A stretch of DNA of 14,956 nucleotides from UBA4655 sp964585575 (GCA_964585575.1 CAZPEM010000082.1:1-14956); one strand, 5' to 3'. Positions 7,048-14,030 are shown, counted from the first letter of the stretch. Notes: generated by a model not told the origin, from the sequence alone. Numbers and translations: made by a program.

Positions 7048-8634
7048 ATGCGAACCATCGAAATCTACGACACGACGCTCCGCGACGGCAGCCAGGGAGA
7101 GGGAGTCAACTTCTCGCTCGAGGACAAGCTCGCGATCACGAGGCGACTCGACGAAGCCGGCGTCGATTTCATCGAGGGAGGCTATCCGCTTTCGAACCCG
7201 AAAGACTCGCAGTATTTCGAGCGGGCTCGCTCCCTGAAGCTCGCCCACGCGCGGGTCTGCGCCTTCGGCATGACCCGCCGCCGGGGCATGGAGGCCGCTG
7301 CCGACCCCGGCATGAAGGCCCTCCTCGACGCGGGCACGAGCGTCGTGACGATCGTCGGCAAAACCTCCGCCTTCCACGTCGCCGAGGTGCTCGGCGTCTC
7401 GCGGGAGGAAAACCTCGCCATGATCGCCGACACCGTCGGCTACCTCACCGGAGCCGGCCGGGAGGTCTTCTACGACGCCGAGCATTTCTTCGACGGCTGG
7501 AAGCTCGACCGCGACTATTCGGCGGCGACGATCGTCGCCGCCGCAAAGGCCGGTGCGACGCGGATCGTCTGCTGCGACACCAACGGCGGCACGCTCCCCG
7601 ACGAGATCGCCCGAATCCTCGGCGAGGCAGCGGCGACCCTGCAGGCGGCCGGCTGCGACCGGCCGCTCGCCATCCACTGCCACAACGACTGCGACCTCGC
7701 CGTCGCGAACTCGCTCGCCGCCGTGGCCGCCGGCGCCGTGCAGGTGCAGGGCACGGTCAACGGGATCGGCGAACGGTGCGGCAACGCCGACCTGATTTCG
7801 GTCGTGGCGAACCTCGCACTCAAGCTGCCGGGTTACCGCGTGCTCGGCGGCACTGGTGAAGGCTCGGGCGTCGCGCACCTCACGGAGCTCTCCCGGTTCG
7901 TCTACGAGACGGCGAACATGGGCTACCGGCCGAATCAGCCGTTCGTCGGGGCGAGCGCCTTCGCCCACAAGGGAGGCATGCACGTCCACGCGGTCGCGAA
8001 GGCGACCGAGTCGTACGAGCACATCCCGCCGGAGGCCGTCGGCAACTCGCGGAGGATCCTCGTGAGCGAGCTCTCCGGCCGCTCGAATATCGCCGCCATG
8101 GTGACGCGGGCCGACGTGCGAAACGACCGGACGCTGCTCGACAAGGTGCTCGCCGAGGTCTGCCGGCTCGAGAACGAGGGCTGGCAGTTCGAGGCAGCCA
8201 ACGCGTCGTTCTCGCTGCTCGTCGACCGGCTCACCGGCTCGTTCCGGCCGCTCTTCACCCGCGACAGCTACAACGTCGACGTCGAAAGCCGCGGCGACGG
8301 CGACATCCGCACGCTCGCCACGGTGAAGCTGCTCGTGGCCGGAGGCCCGCGGCACGAGGTGGCCGAGGGGGACGGACCCGTGAACGCCCTCGATGCCGCC
8401 CTTCGCAAGGCGCTCGAGCCGGTCTACCCGCCGATCGCGCGGATGCACCTGCTCGACTACAAGGTCCGCGTCATCAACGCGCAGGAAGGCACGGCCGCGA
8501 AGGTCCGGGTCTCGATCGAGAGCACCGACGGCGACGAGGTCTGGGGCACGGTCGGCGTGAGCGAGAACGTCATCGAGGCGAGTTGGCTCGCCCTCGCCGA
8601 CTCGTTTCACTATTTTCTCTCCCGTCCGGTGTAG
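7048..8634 (+). CDS. cimA: Citramalate synthase (isopropylmalate synthase family)
   Basis: This 528-aa protein belongs to the LeuA-like acyltransferases. CimA condenses pyruvate with acetyl-CoA to (R)-citramalate, opening the threonine-independent route to isoleucine. The N-terminal TIM barrel begins IEIYDTTLRDGSQGEG (residues 4-19), with the catalytic R-D pair in LRDGSQ and the divalent-metal motif HCHND (about 210-214). The conserved NGIGERCGNADL follows at about 236-247, and the linker FAHKGGMHVHAV at about 308-319. The C-terminal part, about 390-525, fits the regulatory LeuA dimer domain. The combination LRDGSQGEGVNFS and the length of about 528 aa fit the citramalate synthase branch rather than LeuA, whose barrel start usually reads LRDGEQ. 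No strong ribosome binding site is visible before the ATG. valS starts 8 bp downstream, so the two are almost surely one transcript. Confidence 0.9.
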   Translation: MRTIEIYDTTLRDGSQGEGVNFSLEDKLAITRRLDEAGVDFIEGGYPLSNPKDSQYFERARSLKLAHARVCAFGMTRRRGMEAAADPGMKALLDAGTSVVTIVGKTSAFHVAEVLGVSREENLAMIADTVGYLTGAGREVFYDAEHFFDGWKLDRDYSAATIVAAAKAGATRIVCCDTNGGTLPDEIARILGEAAATLQAAGCDRPLAIHCHNDCDLAVANSLAAVAAGAVQVQGTVNGIGERCGNADLISVVANLALKLPGYRVLGGTGEGSGVAHLTELSRFVYETANMGYRPNQPFVGASAFAHKGGMHVHAVAKATESYEHIPPEAVGNSRRILVSELSGRSNIAAMVTRADVRNDRTLLDKVLAEVCRLENEGWQFEAANASFSLLVDRLTGSFRPLFTRDSYNVDVESRGDGDIRTLATVKLLVAGGPRHEVAEGDGPVNALDAALRKALEPVYPPIARMHLLDYKVRVINAQEGTAAKVRVSIESTDGDEVWGTVGVSENVIEASWLALADSFHYFLSRPV

Positions 8635-8642
8635 TCATCCGC

Positions 8643-11600
8643 ATGCACGAACTTCCGAAACAGTACGACCACTCCACCGCGCAGGCCCGCTGCCGCACCC
8701 TCTGGGACGCGGGCCGCTATTGGCACGCCGAGCCCGCCGACGCCAAGGCAGGCCAGCCGGTCTTCTCGATCGTCATCCCGCCGCCGAACGTCACCGGCGC
8801 CCTTCACCTCGGCCACGCCCTCAACAACACGCTCCAGGACCTGCTCGTCCGCATGAAGCGGATGCAGGGGTTCGTCACGCTCTGGATGCCCGGCACCGAC
8901 CACGCCGGAATCGCCACGCAGGCGGTCGTCGAGCGGCGACTGCTCGAGGAGGAGAAGCTCTCCCGCCACGACCTCGGCCGCGACGCGCTCGTCGGGCGGA
9001 TCTGGGCCTGGAAGGAGCAGTACGAGAAGCGGATTCTCGGCCAGCTCCGCGATCTCGGCGCGAGCTGCGACTGGGACCGCACCCGCTTCACGCTCGACGA
9101 TCAGTGCGCCCGGGCCGTCCGCGAGGCTTTCTATCGTCTCTTCGAGAAGGGGCTCGTCCGACGCGGCAAGCGGCTCGTCAACTGGGACACCTTCCTCCAG
9201 ACCGCGGTCAGTGACGACGAGGTCTTTCACGAGGAGGTGAAGGGGCACTTCTGGCACATCCGCTACGACGTGATCGATCCGCTGCCGGGCGAGCCCGCGA
9301 GCGTCACCGTCGCGACGACCCGGCCGGAGACGCTCTTGGGCGACACGGCCGTGGCCGTTCATCCCGACCCGTCCGCCGCGCTCGACGCGGCCGAGGCGGC
9401 CTTGCGTGAGAAGCTCGCCGCCGCTCCCGCCAAGGAGCAGCCTCCGATCGCGGCCGAGATCGAGTCGATCCAGGCGCGGCGGGCCGAAATCCTGCCGGGG
9501 CTCCTGAAGCTCGCCGAGATGGCCCGAGCCGGCCGAAGGGTCCGGCTGCCGCTGCTCGGGCGGGCGATCCCGCTCGTCGCCGACGAGTGGGCGAAGCCCG
9601 AGATGGGCAGCGGCTGCGTGAAGATCACGCCGGCCCACGATCCCAACGACTACGAGGTCGGCCTGCGACGGTCGCTGCCGATGATCAACATCCTCAACCC
9701 CGACGGCACGCTCAACGCCGAGGCGGGCCCCTACGCGGGCCTCACGATCCGCAAGGCGAGGGAACGGGTCGTCGCCGACCTCGAGGCGGCCGGGCAGCTC
9801 GCGCAGGTGGAGGACCGGCTCATCGATCTCGCCCACTCCGACCGCTCGAAGACGCCGATCGAGCCGTACCTCGCCGACCAGTGGTTCATCCGCATGGCCG
9901 ACCTCGCCGAGCCGGCCCTGCGAGCAGTGCAGGACGGTCGTGTCGCGATCCATCCCGCCCGCTACGCCAAGAGCTACCTCGACTGGCTTGGCGAGAAGCG
10001 GGACTGGCCGGTCGGCCGCCAGCTCTGGTGGGGCCACCGCATCCCGATCTGGCATGTGTCGGGCGTGACGGAAAAGGACCTCGCCGCCGCGTTCGCCGGC
10101 CGCGACGACGTGCGGTGGCGGAAGGCCGACGACGACGACAACGCCTTCTTCATCTGCTCGACCGCCAAATCGCTCGGCGTCGATGCGATCGCCGGCCGGC
10201 CGCTCCGGCGCGACCCCGACGTGCTCGACACCTGGTTCTCCTCGGCGCTGTGGCCCCACTCCACGCTCGGCTGGCCCGAAAAGACGGCGGAGCTGGCGGC
10301 CTTCTACCCGACGACCACGCTCGTGACGAGCCGCGACATCATCACGCTCTGGGTCGCGCGGATGGTCGTGATGGGGCTCTTCGACATGGGCGAGATACCC
10401 TTCCGCGACGTCGCCATCCACCCCAAGATTCTCGACCGCTACGGCGAGACGATGAGCAAGAGCAAGGGGAACGGCGTCGATCCGCTCGACGTGATCGAGG
10501 CGCTCGGGGCCGACGCGCTGCGGTTCGGCATGGCGAGCATGGCCACCGAGACGCAGGACGTGCGGATGCCGGTCGAGTTTCGGTGCCCATCCTGTGGCCA
10601 CATGATCGAACAGACCGTGCAGAACCGCACGAAGCCCCGGATCGACTGCCCGAAGTGCGGGAAGCCCTTCCGCACGCAGTGGGCGCAGACGCCCGACGAC
10701 CTCGCCCTGCCCCGCGGACCCGCGGTGAGCGAGCGATTCGAGGCGGGACGCAACTTCTCCAACAAGCTCTGGAACGCAACCCGGTTCGTCCTCATGAACC
10801 TCGAAGGCTATGCCGGCGAGGACTTCTCTCCGGGCCTCCCGGCCGGCTCGCTTGCCGCGCTCGAGGACCGCTGGCTCGCCAGCCGCCTGGCCACGGTGAC
10901 GGCCGAGGCGACCGCGGCCGTAGAAGCCTTTCGGTTCGCCGAGGCGGCCCGGGTGCTCTATGCGTTTGCGTGGGACGAGTTCTGCAGCGCCTACCTCGAG
11001 CTCTGCAAGCCGCGGCTTGGCGACCCGCAGACGCGGCGGCAGGCGCAGTCGATGCTCCTGCTCGGGTTGGACACGATCCTGCGGCTGCTCCATCCGATCA
11101 TGCCGTTCGTCACCGAGGAGATCTGGCAGCACCTTCGCGAGGCGGCCCCGCTGCGGCGGATGCCGTGGGACAATGGGGGGCTCGCCGAGTCGATCATGGT
11201 CGCCGCCTGGCCCGCGCCGCCGCGGGAGTGGATCGACGCGACGACCGAACGGCAGTTCGGAACGTTCCTCGCGGTCGTCGGCGGCATCCGCGAGATCCGC
11301 GCCCGCCAGAACGTGGCCCCAAAGACCCGCGTCGAGGTCGGCCTCAAGTGCACGCCCGACCTCGCGGAGCTCCTGTCGCCGATGGTCGCGGCAATCGAGT
11401 CGATGGCCGTGGCGACCCTAAAGGGAATCGGCCCCGACACGGCCGCCCCGGCGGCCGCGGCGGGGACGACCGCGGCCGGCGTGGAGGTGTTCGTCGATCT
11501 GGCCGGGCTCATCGACGTGGAGGCCGAAGTCAAGCGGCTTTCGAAGGAGAACGAGAAGCTCGCCGGGCTCATCGCGGCCAAGAAGTCGAAGCTCGAAAGT

Positions 11601-11723
11601 GGCTCCTTCGCGGCGAAGGCTCCGCCGGCGGTCGTGGAGAAGGAGCGGGAGCAGCTCGCCGAGATGGAGGGACGGCTCGAAAAGGGCGTGGCCACGCTCG
11701 CCGCCCTCCGCGGCCGTTCCTGA
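8643..11723 (+). CDS. valS: Valyl-tRNA synthetase
   Basis: This 1026-aa class I aminoacyl-tRNA synthetase attaches valine to tRNA-Val. PPPNVTGALHLGHAL (46-60) carries the HIGH motif as HLGH (55-58). The editing domain carries TTRPETLLGDTAVAVHP and GSGCVKITPAHDPNDYEVG. The KMSKS loop reads TMSKS (603-607). The anticodon-binding domain includes NKLWNATRFVLMNLEGY. A C-terminal coiled coil (about 960-1024, IDVEAEVKRLSKENEKL onward) is the usual ValRS tail. The protein is longer than the E. coli enzyme for two visible reasons: about 45 extra residues in the editing domain (EAALREKLAAAPAKEQ region) and a CxxC-17-CxxC zinc ribbon after KMSKS (Cys 648, 651, 669, 672). I start at the ATG at 8643 because conserved sequence begins there; the frame is open 60 bp further back but overlaps cimA. 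Confidence 0.97.
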   Translation: MHELPKQYDHSTAQARCRTLWDAGRYWHAEPADAKAGQPVFSIVIPPPNVTGALHLGHALNNTLQDLLVRMKRMQGFVTLWMPGTDHAGIATQAVVERRLLEEEKLSRHDLGRDALVGRIWAWKEQYEKRILGQLRDLGASCDWDRTRFTLDDQCARAVREAFYRLFEKGLVRRGKRLVNWDTFLQTAVSDDEVFHEEVKGHFWHIRYDVIDPLPGEPASVTVATTRPETLLGDTAVAVHPDPSAALDAAEAALREKLAAAPAKEQPPIAAEIESIQARRAEILPGLLKLAEMARAGRRVRLPLLGRAIPLVADEWAKPEMGSGCVKITPAHDPNDYEVGLRRSLPMINILNPDGTLNAEAGPYAGLTIRKARERVVADLEAAGQLAQVEDRLIDLAHSDRSKTPIEPYLADQWFIRMADLAEPALRAVQDGRVAIHPARYAKSYLDWLGEKRDWPVGRQLWWGHRIPIWHVSGVTEKDLAAAFAGRDDVRWRKADDDDNAFFICSTAKSLGVDAIAGRPLRRDPDVLDTWFSSALWPHSTLGWPEKTAELAAFYPTTTLVTSRDIITLWVARMVVMGLFDMGEIPFRDVAIHPKILDRYGETMSKSKGNGVDPLDVIEALGADALRFGMASMATETQDVRMPVEFRCPSCGHMIEQTVQNRTKPRIDCPKCGKPFRTQWAQTPDDLALPRGPAVSERFEAGRNFSNKLWNATRFVLMNLEGYAGEDFSPGLPAGSLAALEDRWLASRLATVTAEATAAVEAFRFAEAARVLYAFAWDEFCSAYLELCKPRLGDPQTRRQAQSMLLLGLDTILRLLHPIMPFVTEEIWQHLREAAPLRRMPWDNGGLAESIMVAAWPAPPREWIDATTERQFGTFLAVVGGIREIRARQNVAPKTRVEVGLKCTPDLAELLSPMVAAIESMAVATLKGIGPDTAAPAAAAGTTAAGVEVFVDLAGLIDVEAEVKRLSKENEKLAGLIAAKKSKLESGSFAAKAPPAVVEKEREQLAEMEGRLEKGVATLAALRGRS

Positions 11724-11732
11724 CCGCGTCGC

Positions 11733-11761
11733 CTGATTGACGGGCCGCTTTCGGGTACAAT
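11733..11761 (+). promoter_or_regulatory. Weak candidate promoter between valS and the DUF151 gene
   Basis: A good -10 box, TACAAT, lies at 11756-11761. The best -35 match, TTGACG (11737-11742), is only 13 bp away, too close for normal sigma-70 use. At 17-bp spacing the -35 would be CTGATT (11733-11738), a weak match. A promoter 90 bp before the next gene is plausible but not well supported. Confidence 0.25.
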
Positions 11762-11791
11762 CGTTTTCCGCAGGCGGGCGGATGCAGGCAG

Positions 11792-11822
11792 TCCCTGGAT
11801 GGAATCGATCCCTGGATGGAAT
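11792..11822. repeat. Short tandem repeat, 17-bp period, in the DUF151 gene leader
   Basis: The 14-mer TCCCTGGATGGAAT occurs at 11792-11805 and again at 11809-11822, giving a period of 17 bp. It lies just upstream of the DUF151 start codon. Each copy contains an ATG out of the preferred start context, and 17 bp would shift any overlapping frame. This looks like local slippage; a regulatory role is not shown. Confidence 0.7.
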
Positions 11823-11849
11823 GTCGATGGGCCGTTCGGAGCACGACAC

Positions 11850-12251
11850 ATGACGGTGCAGATGGAGCTCTCGCGGATCATCATCAGCGAGATCAACGAC
11901 CAGCAGGTCGTCTACCTCAAAGAGGTCGAGGGAGACCGCACCTTCCCGATCCTGATCGGGCTCTTCGAGGCGACGAGCATCGACCGAAGGGTGAAGCACC
12001 ACCAGTCGCCCCGGCCGCTCACGCACGACCTGCTCGTCGCCGCCGTCGAGCTGCTTGGCGGCGAGTTCCAGGACGTCGTCATCGGCGAGCTCAAGGAACA
12101 CACCTACTACGCGACGATCCGCGTGCTCAAGGACGGCGAGGTGGTCGAGATCGACGCGCGGCCCTCCGACGCGATCGCGGTCGCGGTCACCTGCGAGCCC
12201 AACCTCCCGATCTACGTCGCCGAGGAAGTCCTCGCCGACGTGCTCGGCTGA
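11850..12251 (+). CDS. Bifunctional nuclease family protein (DUF151)
   Basis: This 133-aa protein matches the BFN/DUF151 family, whose studied plant member has DNase and RNase activity; the bacterial role is largely unknown. Family motifs are clear: FPILIGLFEATSI (about residues 32-44), RPLTHDLL (55-62), VVIGELKEHTYYATI (76-90) and IDARPSDAIAVAV (101-113). The start at 11850 is favoured because GGAG lies 8 nt upstream and MTVQMELSRIII is the typical family start; an ATG 51 bp upstream lies inside the leader repeat and adds atypical residues. It follows valS by 126 bp on the same strand and may be co-transcribed or use its own weak promoter. No signal peptide, so cytoplasmic. Confidence 0.88.
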   Translation: MTVQMELSRIIISEINDQQVVYLKEVEGDRTFPILIGLFEATSIDRRVKHHQSPRPLTHDLLVAAVELLGGEFQDVVIGELKEHTYYATIRVLKDGEVVEIDARPSDAIAVAVTCEPNLPIYVAEEVLADVLG

Positions 12252-12556
12252 GCGCGAGTTTCCCTGAAGGCGAACAGTTTCCCTGTACGCGCGCCCGAGG
12301 CGCAAGCCGAGGGGGCCGATCGCGGCAAATCGGACGCGACGCTCGCCAACAACCCACCGCATCCGCGCATTGCTTCAACGCTGCCCGGGCGTTGTGACAC
12401 GCCGCTTCCCCGATGCCGCCGGAACCCTGCGAGCGGCATGACGGAGTGCGCATCACCGACCGGCCATCAGCTCAAGCTGCCACGTCAACGCCCGTCTCGG
12501 CTTGTGCGTCGGGCATCCGTGTGAACGGGGTGTCAGTCAGTATTTGAAAACGAGAG
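12252..12556. other. Intergenic stretch with no gene recognised
   Basis: This 305-bp stretch separates the housekeeping block from the accessory region. I see no open frame with family resemblance on either strand. It holds a 10-bp direct repeat AGTTTCCCTG (12257-12266 and 12276-12285), a direct repeat of CCGAGG separated by CGCAAG (about 12296-12313), and a weak dyad CCGAT/ATCGG (12316-12333). None is a convincing terminator, since no T-run follows. Its right end abuts the first IS91 remnant, so one boundary of the mobile region probably lies here. Confidence 0.5.
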
Positions 12557-12781
12557 TCAACAACATCGTGCTCGGGGTAGCATGACCGCGATGGACGGGA
12601 TGTCTCCACCACATGCTGGGCACTGCAGTGGAAACGCCTCCGCGACCCCGGCAATCAGTTTGGCCCAGGCGATCCGGGAGGTGTCGTGCGAGCGGGACTT
12701 TCCACCTGGGTCGCAACAGCCGCCGGCGGCAAGCTCGGCGGCTGCATGCCCACCGGTCACAGCCGCACCGAGCTTGCCAGG
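12557..12781 (-). pseudogene. Remnant A: C-terminus of an IS91-type transposase
   Basis: Read on the minus strand, about 74 residues resemble the end of IS91/ISCR-type transposases: KLGAAVTGGHAAA, then SRSHDTSRIAWAKLIAGVAEAFPLQ, then the zinc-binding knuckle CPACGGDI. The expected continuation, roughly RLIAFITE, is altered to PSIAVMLP and the frame ends at 12557. The catalytic HUH and tyrosine regions of the transposase are absent, so this piece is non-functional. It has no start codon or ribosome binding site of its own and is preceded by an unrelated reading frame. A second remnant of the same protein region lies at 14680-14956 in the same orientation, bracketing the toxin-antitoxin debris. 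Assignment rests on remembered family sequence, not on a search. Confidence 0.6.
12728..12778. repeat. Perfect 11-bp inverted repeat in remnant A
   Basis: GGCAAGCTCGG (12728-12738) and its exact reverse complement CCGAGCTTGCC (12768-12778) flank a 29-bp centre. The right arm ends at the apparent edge of the transposase remnant. It could be a hairpin made by the coding sequence by chance or a site left by rearrangement. Confidence 0.55.
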
Positions 12782-12924
12782 TGTTCCAGACTCTGAAAGT
12801 AGCTCCGCACGTCGCGGTCGATGAGGGTGATCCGGACGCCGGCATCGACTGAAAACGCGATGACACACCTCTGGCCGCAGCCCGTGCACAGAGCACGGGG
12901 TCTGGCGGTATAATCGGTCTCCAT
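12757..12924 (-). CDS. Doubtful 55-aa frame with a CxxC pair
   Basis: A 55-aa frame starts METDYTARPRALCTGCGQRC and continues with RITLIDRDVRSYFQSLEHL before stopping where the transposase remnant begins in another frame. The Cys pattern CTGCGQRC and the RITLIDRDVRSYF stretch look protein-like, so this may be a short gene or the start of a longer one cut by the IS91 remnant. I do not recognise the family. Against it: no ribosome binding site, and its ATG overlaps the ATG of the plus-strand gene at 12923, with the plus-strand TATAAT box inside it. Only one of the two starts may be real. Confidence 0.3.
   Translation of the reverse strand: METDYTARPRALCTGCGQRCVIAFSVDAGVRITLIDRDVRSYFQSLEHLASSVRL
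12909..12914 (+). promoter_or_regulatory. Perfect TATAAT -10 box just before the two-gene unit
   Basis: A consensus TATAAT lies 8 bp before the ATG at 12923. At 18-bp spacing the -35 is TGCACA (12885-12890), four of six consensus bases. Transcription would start at or within a base or two of the ATG, predicting a leaderless message, which fits the lack of a ribosome binding site there. Confidence 0.5.
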
Positions 12925-13252
12925 GAGCGACTTCGCCGATTCCCACGCCGCCGCCGATCCAGCCACGCCCGGCCATCGTCAGCGATGGGAACTGTTCGAG
13001 ACGCTCTGCGGCGAGAGGATTCGGGCTCGGGATGCAGAGTGGGCCGACCGTCTCTCTCCCGCAGACCGCGTTGCCGTAGCCGATGACCTGCTCACCACGA
13101 TCCGGGCGGCGCGTGTCGCGGCCGGAGACTGGCAGGCGGTGGACGATCGTGCCTGGCGGGAGACACTCGCCGAACGCATCCTGCAGGTGAAGGCCTTTCG
13201 CCGCCTCGACGAGGTAACCCATGGCACCGGCCCTGTGGCCGACGCTGGCTGA
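12923..13252 (+). CDS. Small protein upstream of the nucleotidyltransferase, possible partner or antitoxin
   Basis: This 109-aa protein is not one I recognise. It is highly charged and mainly helical in character, with RWELFETLCGERIRARDAEWADRL near residues 21-44 and ADRVAVADDLLTTIRAARVA near 47-66. There is no signal peptide, membrane segment or metal motif. It overlaps the nucleotidyltransferase gene by 32 bp in a different frame, which usually means translational coupling and a joint function. In AbiEi/AbiEii-type systems the upstream gene encodes the antitoxin, but this protein lacks an obvious AbiEi winged helix, so that role is only a suggestion from position. A TATAAT box 8 bp before the ATG implies leaderless expression. 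Confidence 0.55.
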   Translation: MSDFADSHAAADPATPGHRQRWELFETLCGERIRARDAEWADRLSPADRVAVADDLLTTIRAARVAAGDWQAVDDRAWRETLAERILQVKAFRRLDEVTHGTGPVADAG

Positions 13253-13934
13253 CGCGGCGCGGGTGTTCGAGTCTCGAGGCATCCAGTTCGCCCTGATCGG
13301 CGGGCTGGCCGTGTCGCTCCGCGGCCAGCCGCGGATGACGGTGGATGTGGACCTTCTCATTCTCGCGGACGTCGATCAGGCTCTCGGGCTCGTGAGGGAA
13401 CTCGCTTCCACGCCGTTTGAACCGCTGTTTGCAGGCGTCGAGGAGGTTGTCACGAGGTCGTACATCCTGCCTTTACGACACCGCATCACGGGCATCCGGG
13501 TCGATGTGGCGATCGGCATGTCGGGCTTCGAGCAGGAGGCCGTCGGCCACGCAGCGCCGGTGACGATCGGCGATGTCCGCATGCCAGTGGTCGTCATCGA
13601 GGATCTCCTCGTGATGAAAGCCCTTGCCGGACGTCCGCAGGATGAGCAGGACATCCGCGGCCTGATCGCCGCCCAAGGCGATGCGATCGACTGGCCCCGA
13701 TGCCTCGCACTGGCCCGGAAGCTCGGGCTCGGCGTTGAGTCCTTCGGCCGGAAGAAGGCCCACCGCGGACGTCTCCCCCAAGGTGCTGCTCCGGCCGATC
13801 TGCGGATGCTGTGGCAACCCGATGATCCTCGGCCGATCGGTTGGCAAGTGCTCCAGGCTGCACGCACCGCGGCTACAAGTCGGCCCGGATCATCGATGCC
13901 GCCCAGGTACTCAAGGTCCTCGCGAGCGACGTGA
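13221..13934 (+). CDS. AbiEii/DUF6036-like nucleotidyltransferase, probably C-terminally scrambled
   Basis: The 237-aa reading frame begins with a nucleotidyltransferase fold: FALIGGLAVSLRG (about residues 23-35) holds the GG glycine pair, and MTVDVDLLIL (39-48) supplies the catalytic D-x-D. VVVIEDLLVMKALAGRPQDEQDIRGLI (about 123-149) is the typical helical part with the K-x-x-x-R-x-x-D-x-x-D pattern. This resembles AbiEii/AbiGii-type toxin nucleotidyltransferases, which modify tRNA or protein targets. GAGGT lies 5 nt before the ATG. Family resemblance stops near residue 172 (ALARKLG, about 13735); the remaining 65 residues are Arg, Pro and Ser rich and look like out-of-frame reading of another gene fragment. 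The core is therefore complete but the native end seems replaced by a recombination joint. It could still be active, because the catalytic part is intact. Confidence 0.65.
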   Translation: MAPALWPTLADAARVFESRGIQFALIGGLAVSLRGQPRMTVDVDLLILADVDQALGLVRELASTPFEPLFAGVEEVVTRSYILPLRHRITGIRVDVAIGMSGFEQEAVGHAAPVTIGDVRMPVVVIEDLLVMKALAGRPQDEQDIRGLIAAQGDAIDWPRCLALARKLGLGVESFGRKKAHRGRLPQGAAPADLRMLWQPDDPRPIGWQVLQAARTAATSRPGSSMPPRYSRSSRAT

Positions 13935-14030
13935 TCCTCGAGACGCGGCAGGTCGAGGGTCAGGCGAAGCCTCAGATGGTCGCCCGGTTGACGATGAACG
14001 CCGTGCCGGCCCTGGCTGCGCTTGACCGCC
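13783..14030 (+). pseudogene. Possible recombinase zinc-ribbon fragment with a frameshift
   Basis: In the frame one base later than the nucleotidyltransferase, VLLRPICGCCGNPMILGRSVGK has a CxxC knuckle (Cys codons at 13801 and 13810) like the zinc beta-ribbon of large serine recombinases. The second half of such a ribbon appears in the next frame: GCTHRGYKSARIIDAAQVLKVL (Cys codon at 13859). Joining them needs a net +1 or -2 shift between about 13841 and 13855. Together they resemble a recombinase ribbon followed by its helix. No catalytic domain is present. This is a pattern reading from memory and could be wrong. Confidence 0.35.

Noticed and set aside
6958..8610. A 550-codon open frame on the minus strand across cimA
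   Set aside because: It is a shadow of cimA. It would also run through the 81-aa gene's promoter, and its composition is not protein-like.
8610..11132. An 840-codon open frame on the minus strand across valS
   Set aside because: It lies antisense to a clearly recognised valS. Long antisense frames are expected in GC-rich genes with strong third-position bias, and its translation is Arg, Glu and Gly rich with no family resemblance.
11737..11761. TTGACG with TACAAT as a standard promoter
   Set aside because: The spacing of 13 bp is too short for a sigma-70 promoter. Only the -10 box is kept, at low confidence.
12257..12285. Direct repeat AGTTTCCCTG as a CRISPR or iteron start
   Set aside because: There are only two copies, 10 bp long and offset by 19 bp, with no further units.
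12472..12556. Continuation of the transposase remnant A past 12557 in another frame (ILTDTPFTRM)
   Set aside because: Beyond ILT there is no further match to the expected transposase end, so the resemblance is probably chance.
12811..13360. The upstream part of a 267-codon minus-strand frame ending at 12557
   Set aside because: Only its last about 74 codons resemble a transposase end; the rest is antisense to the two-gene unit and shows no resemblance to any family.
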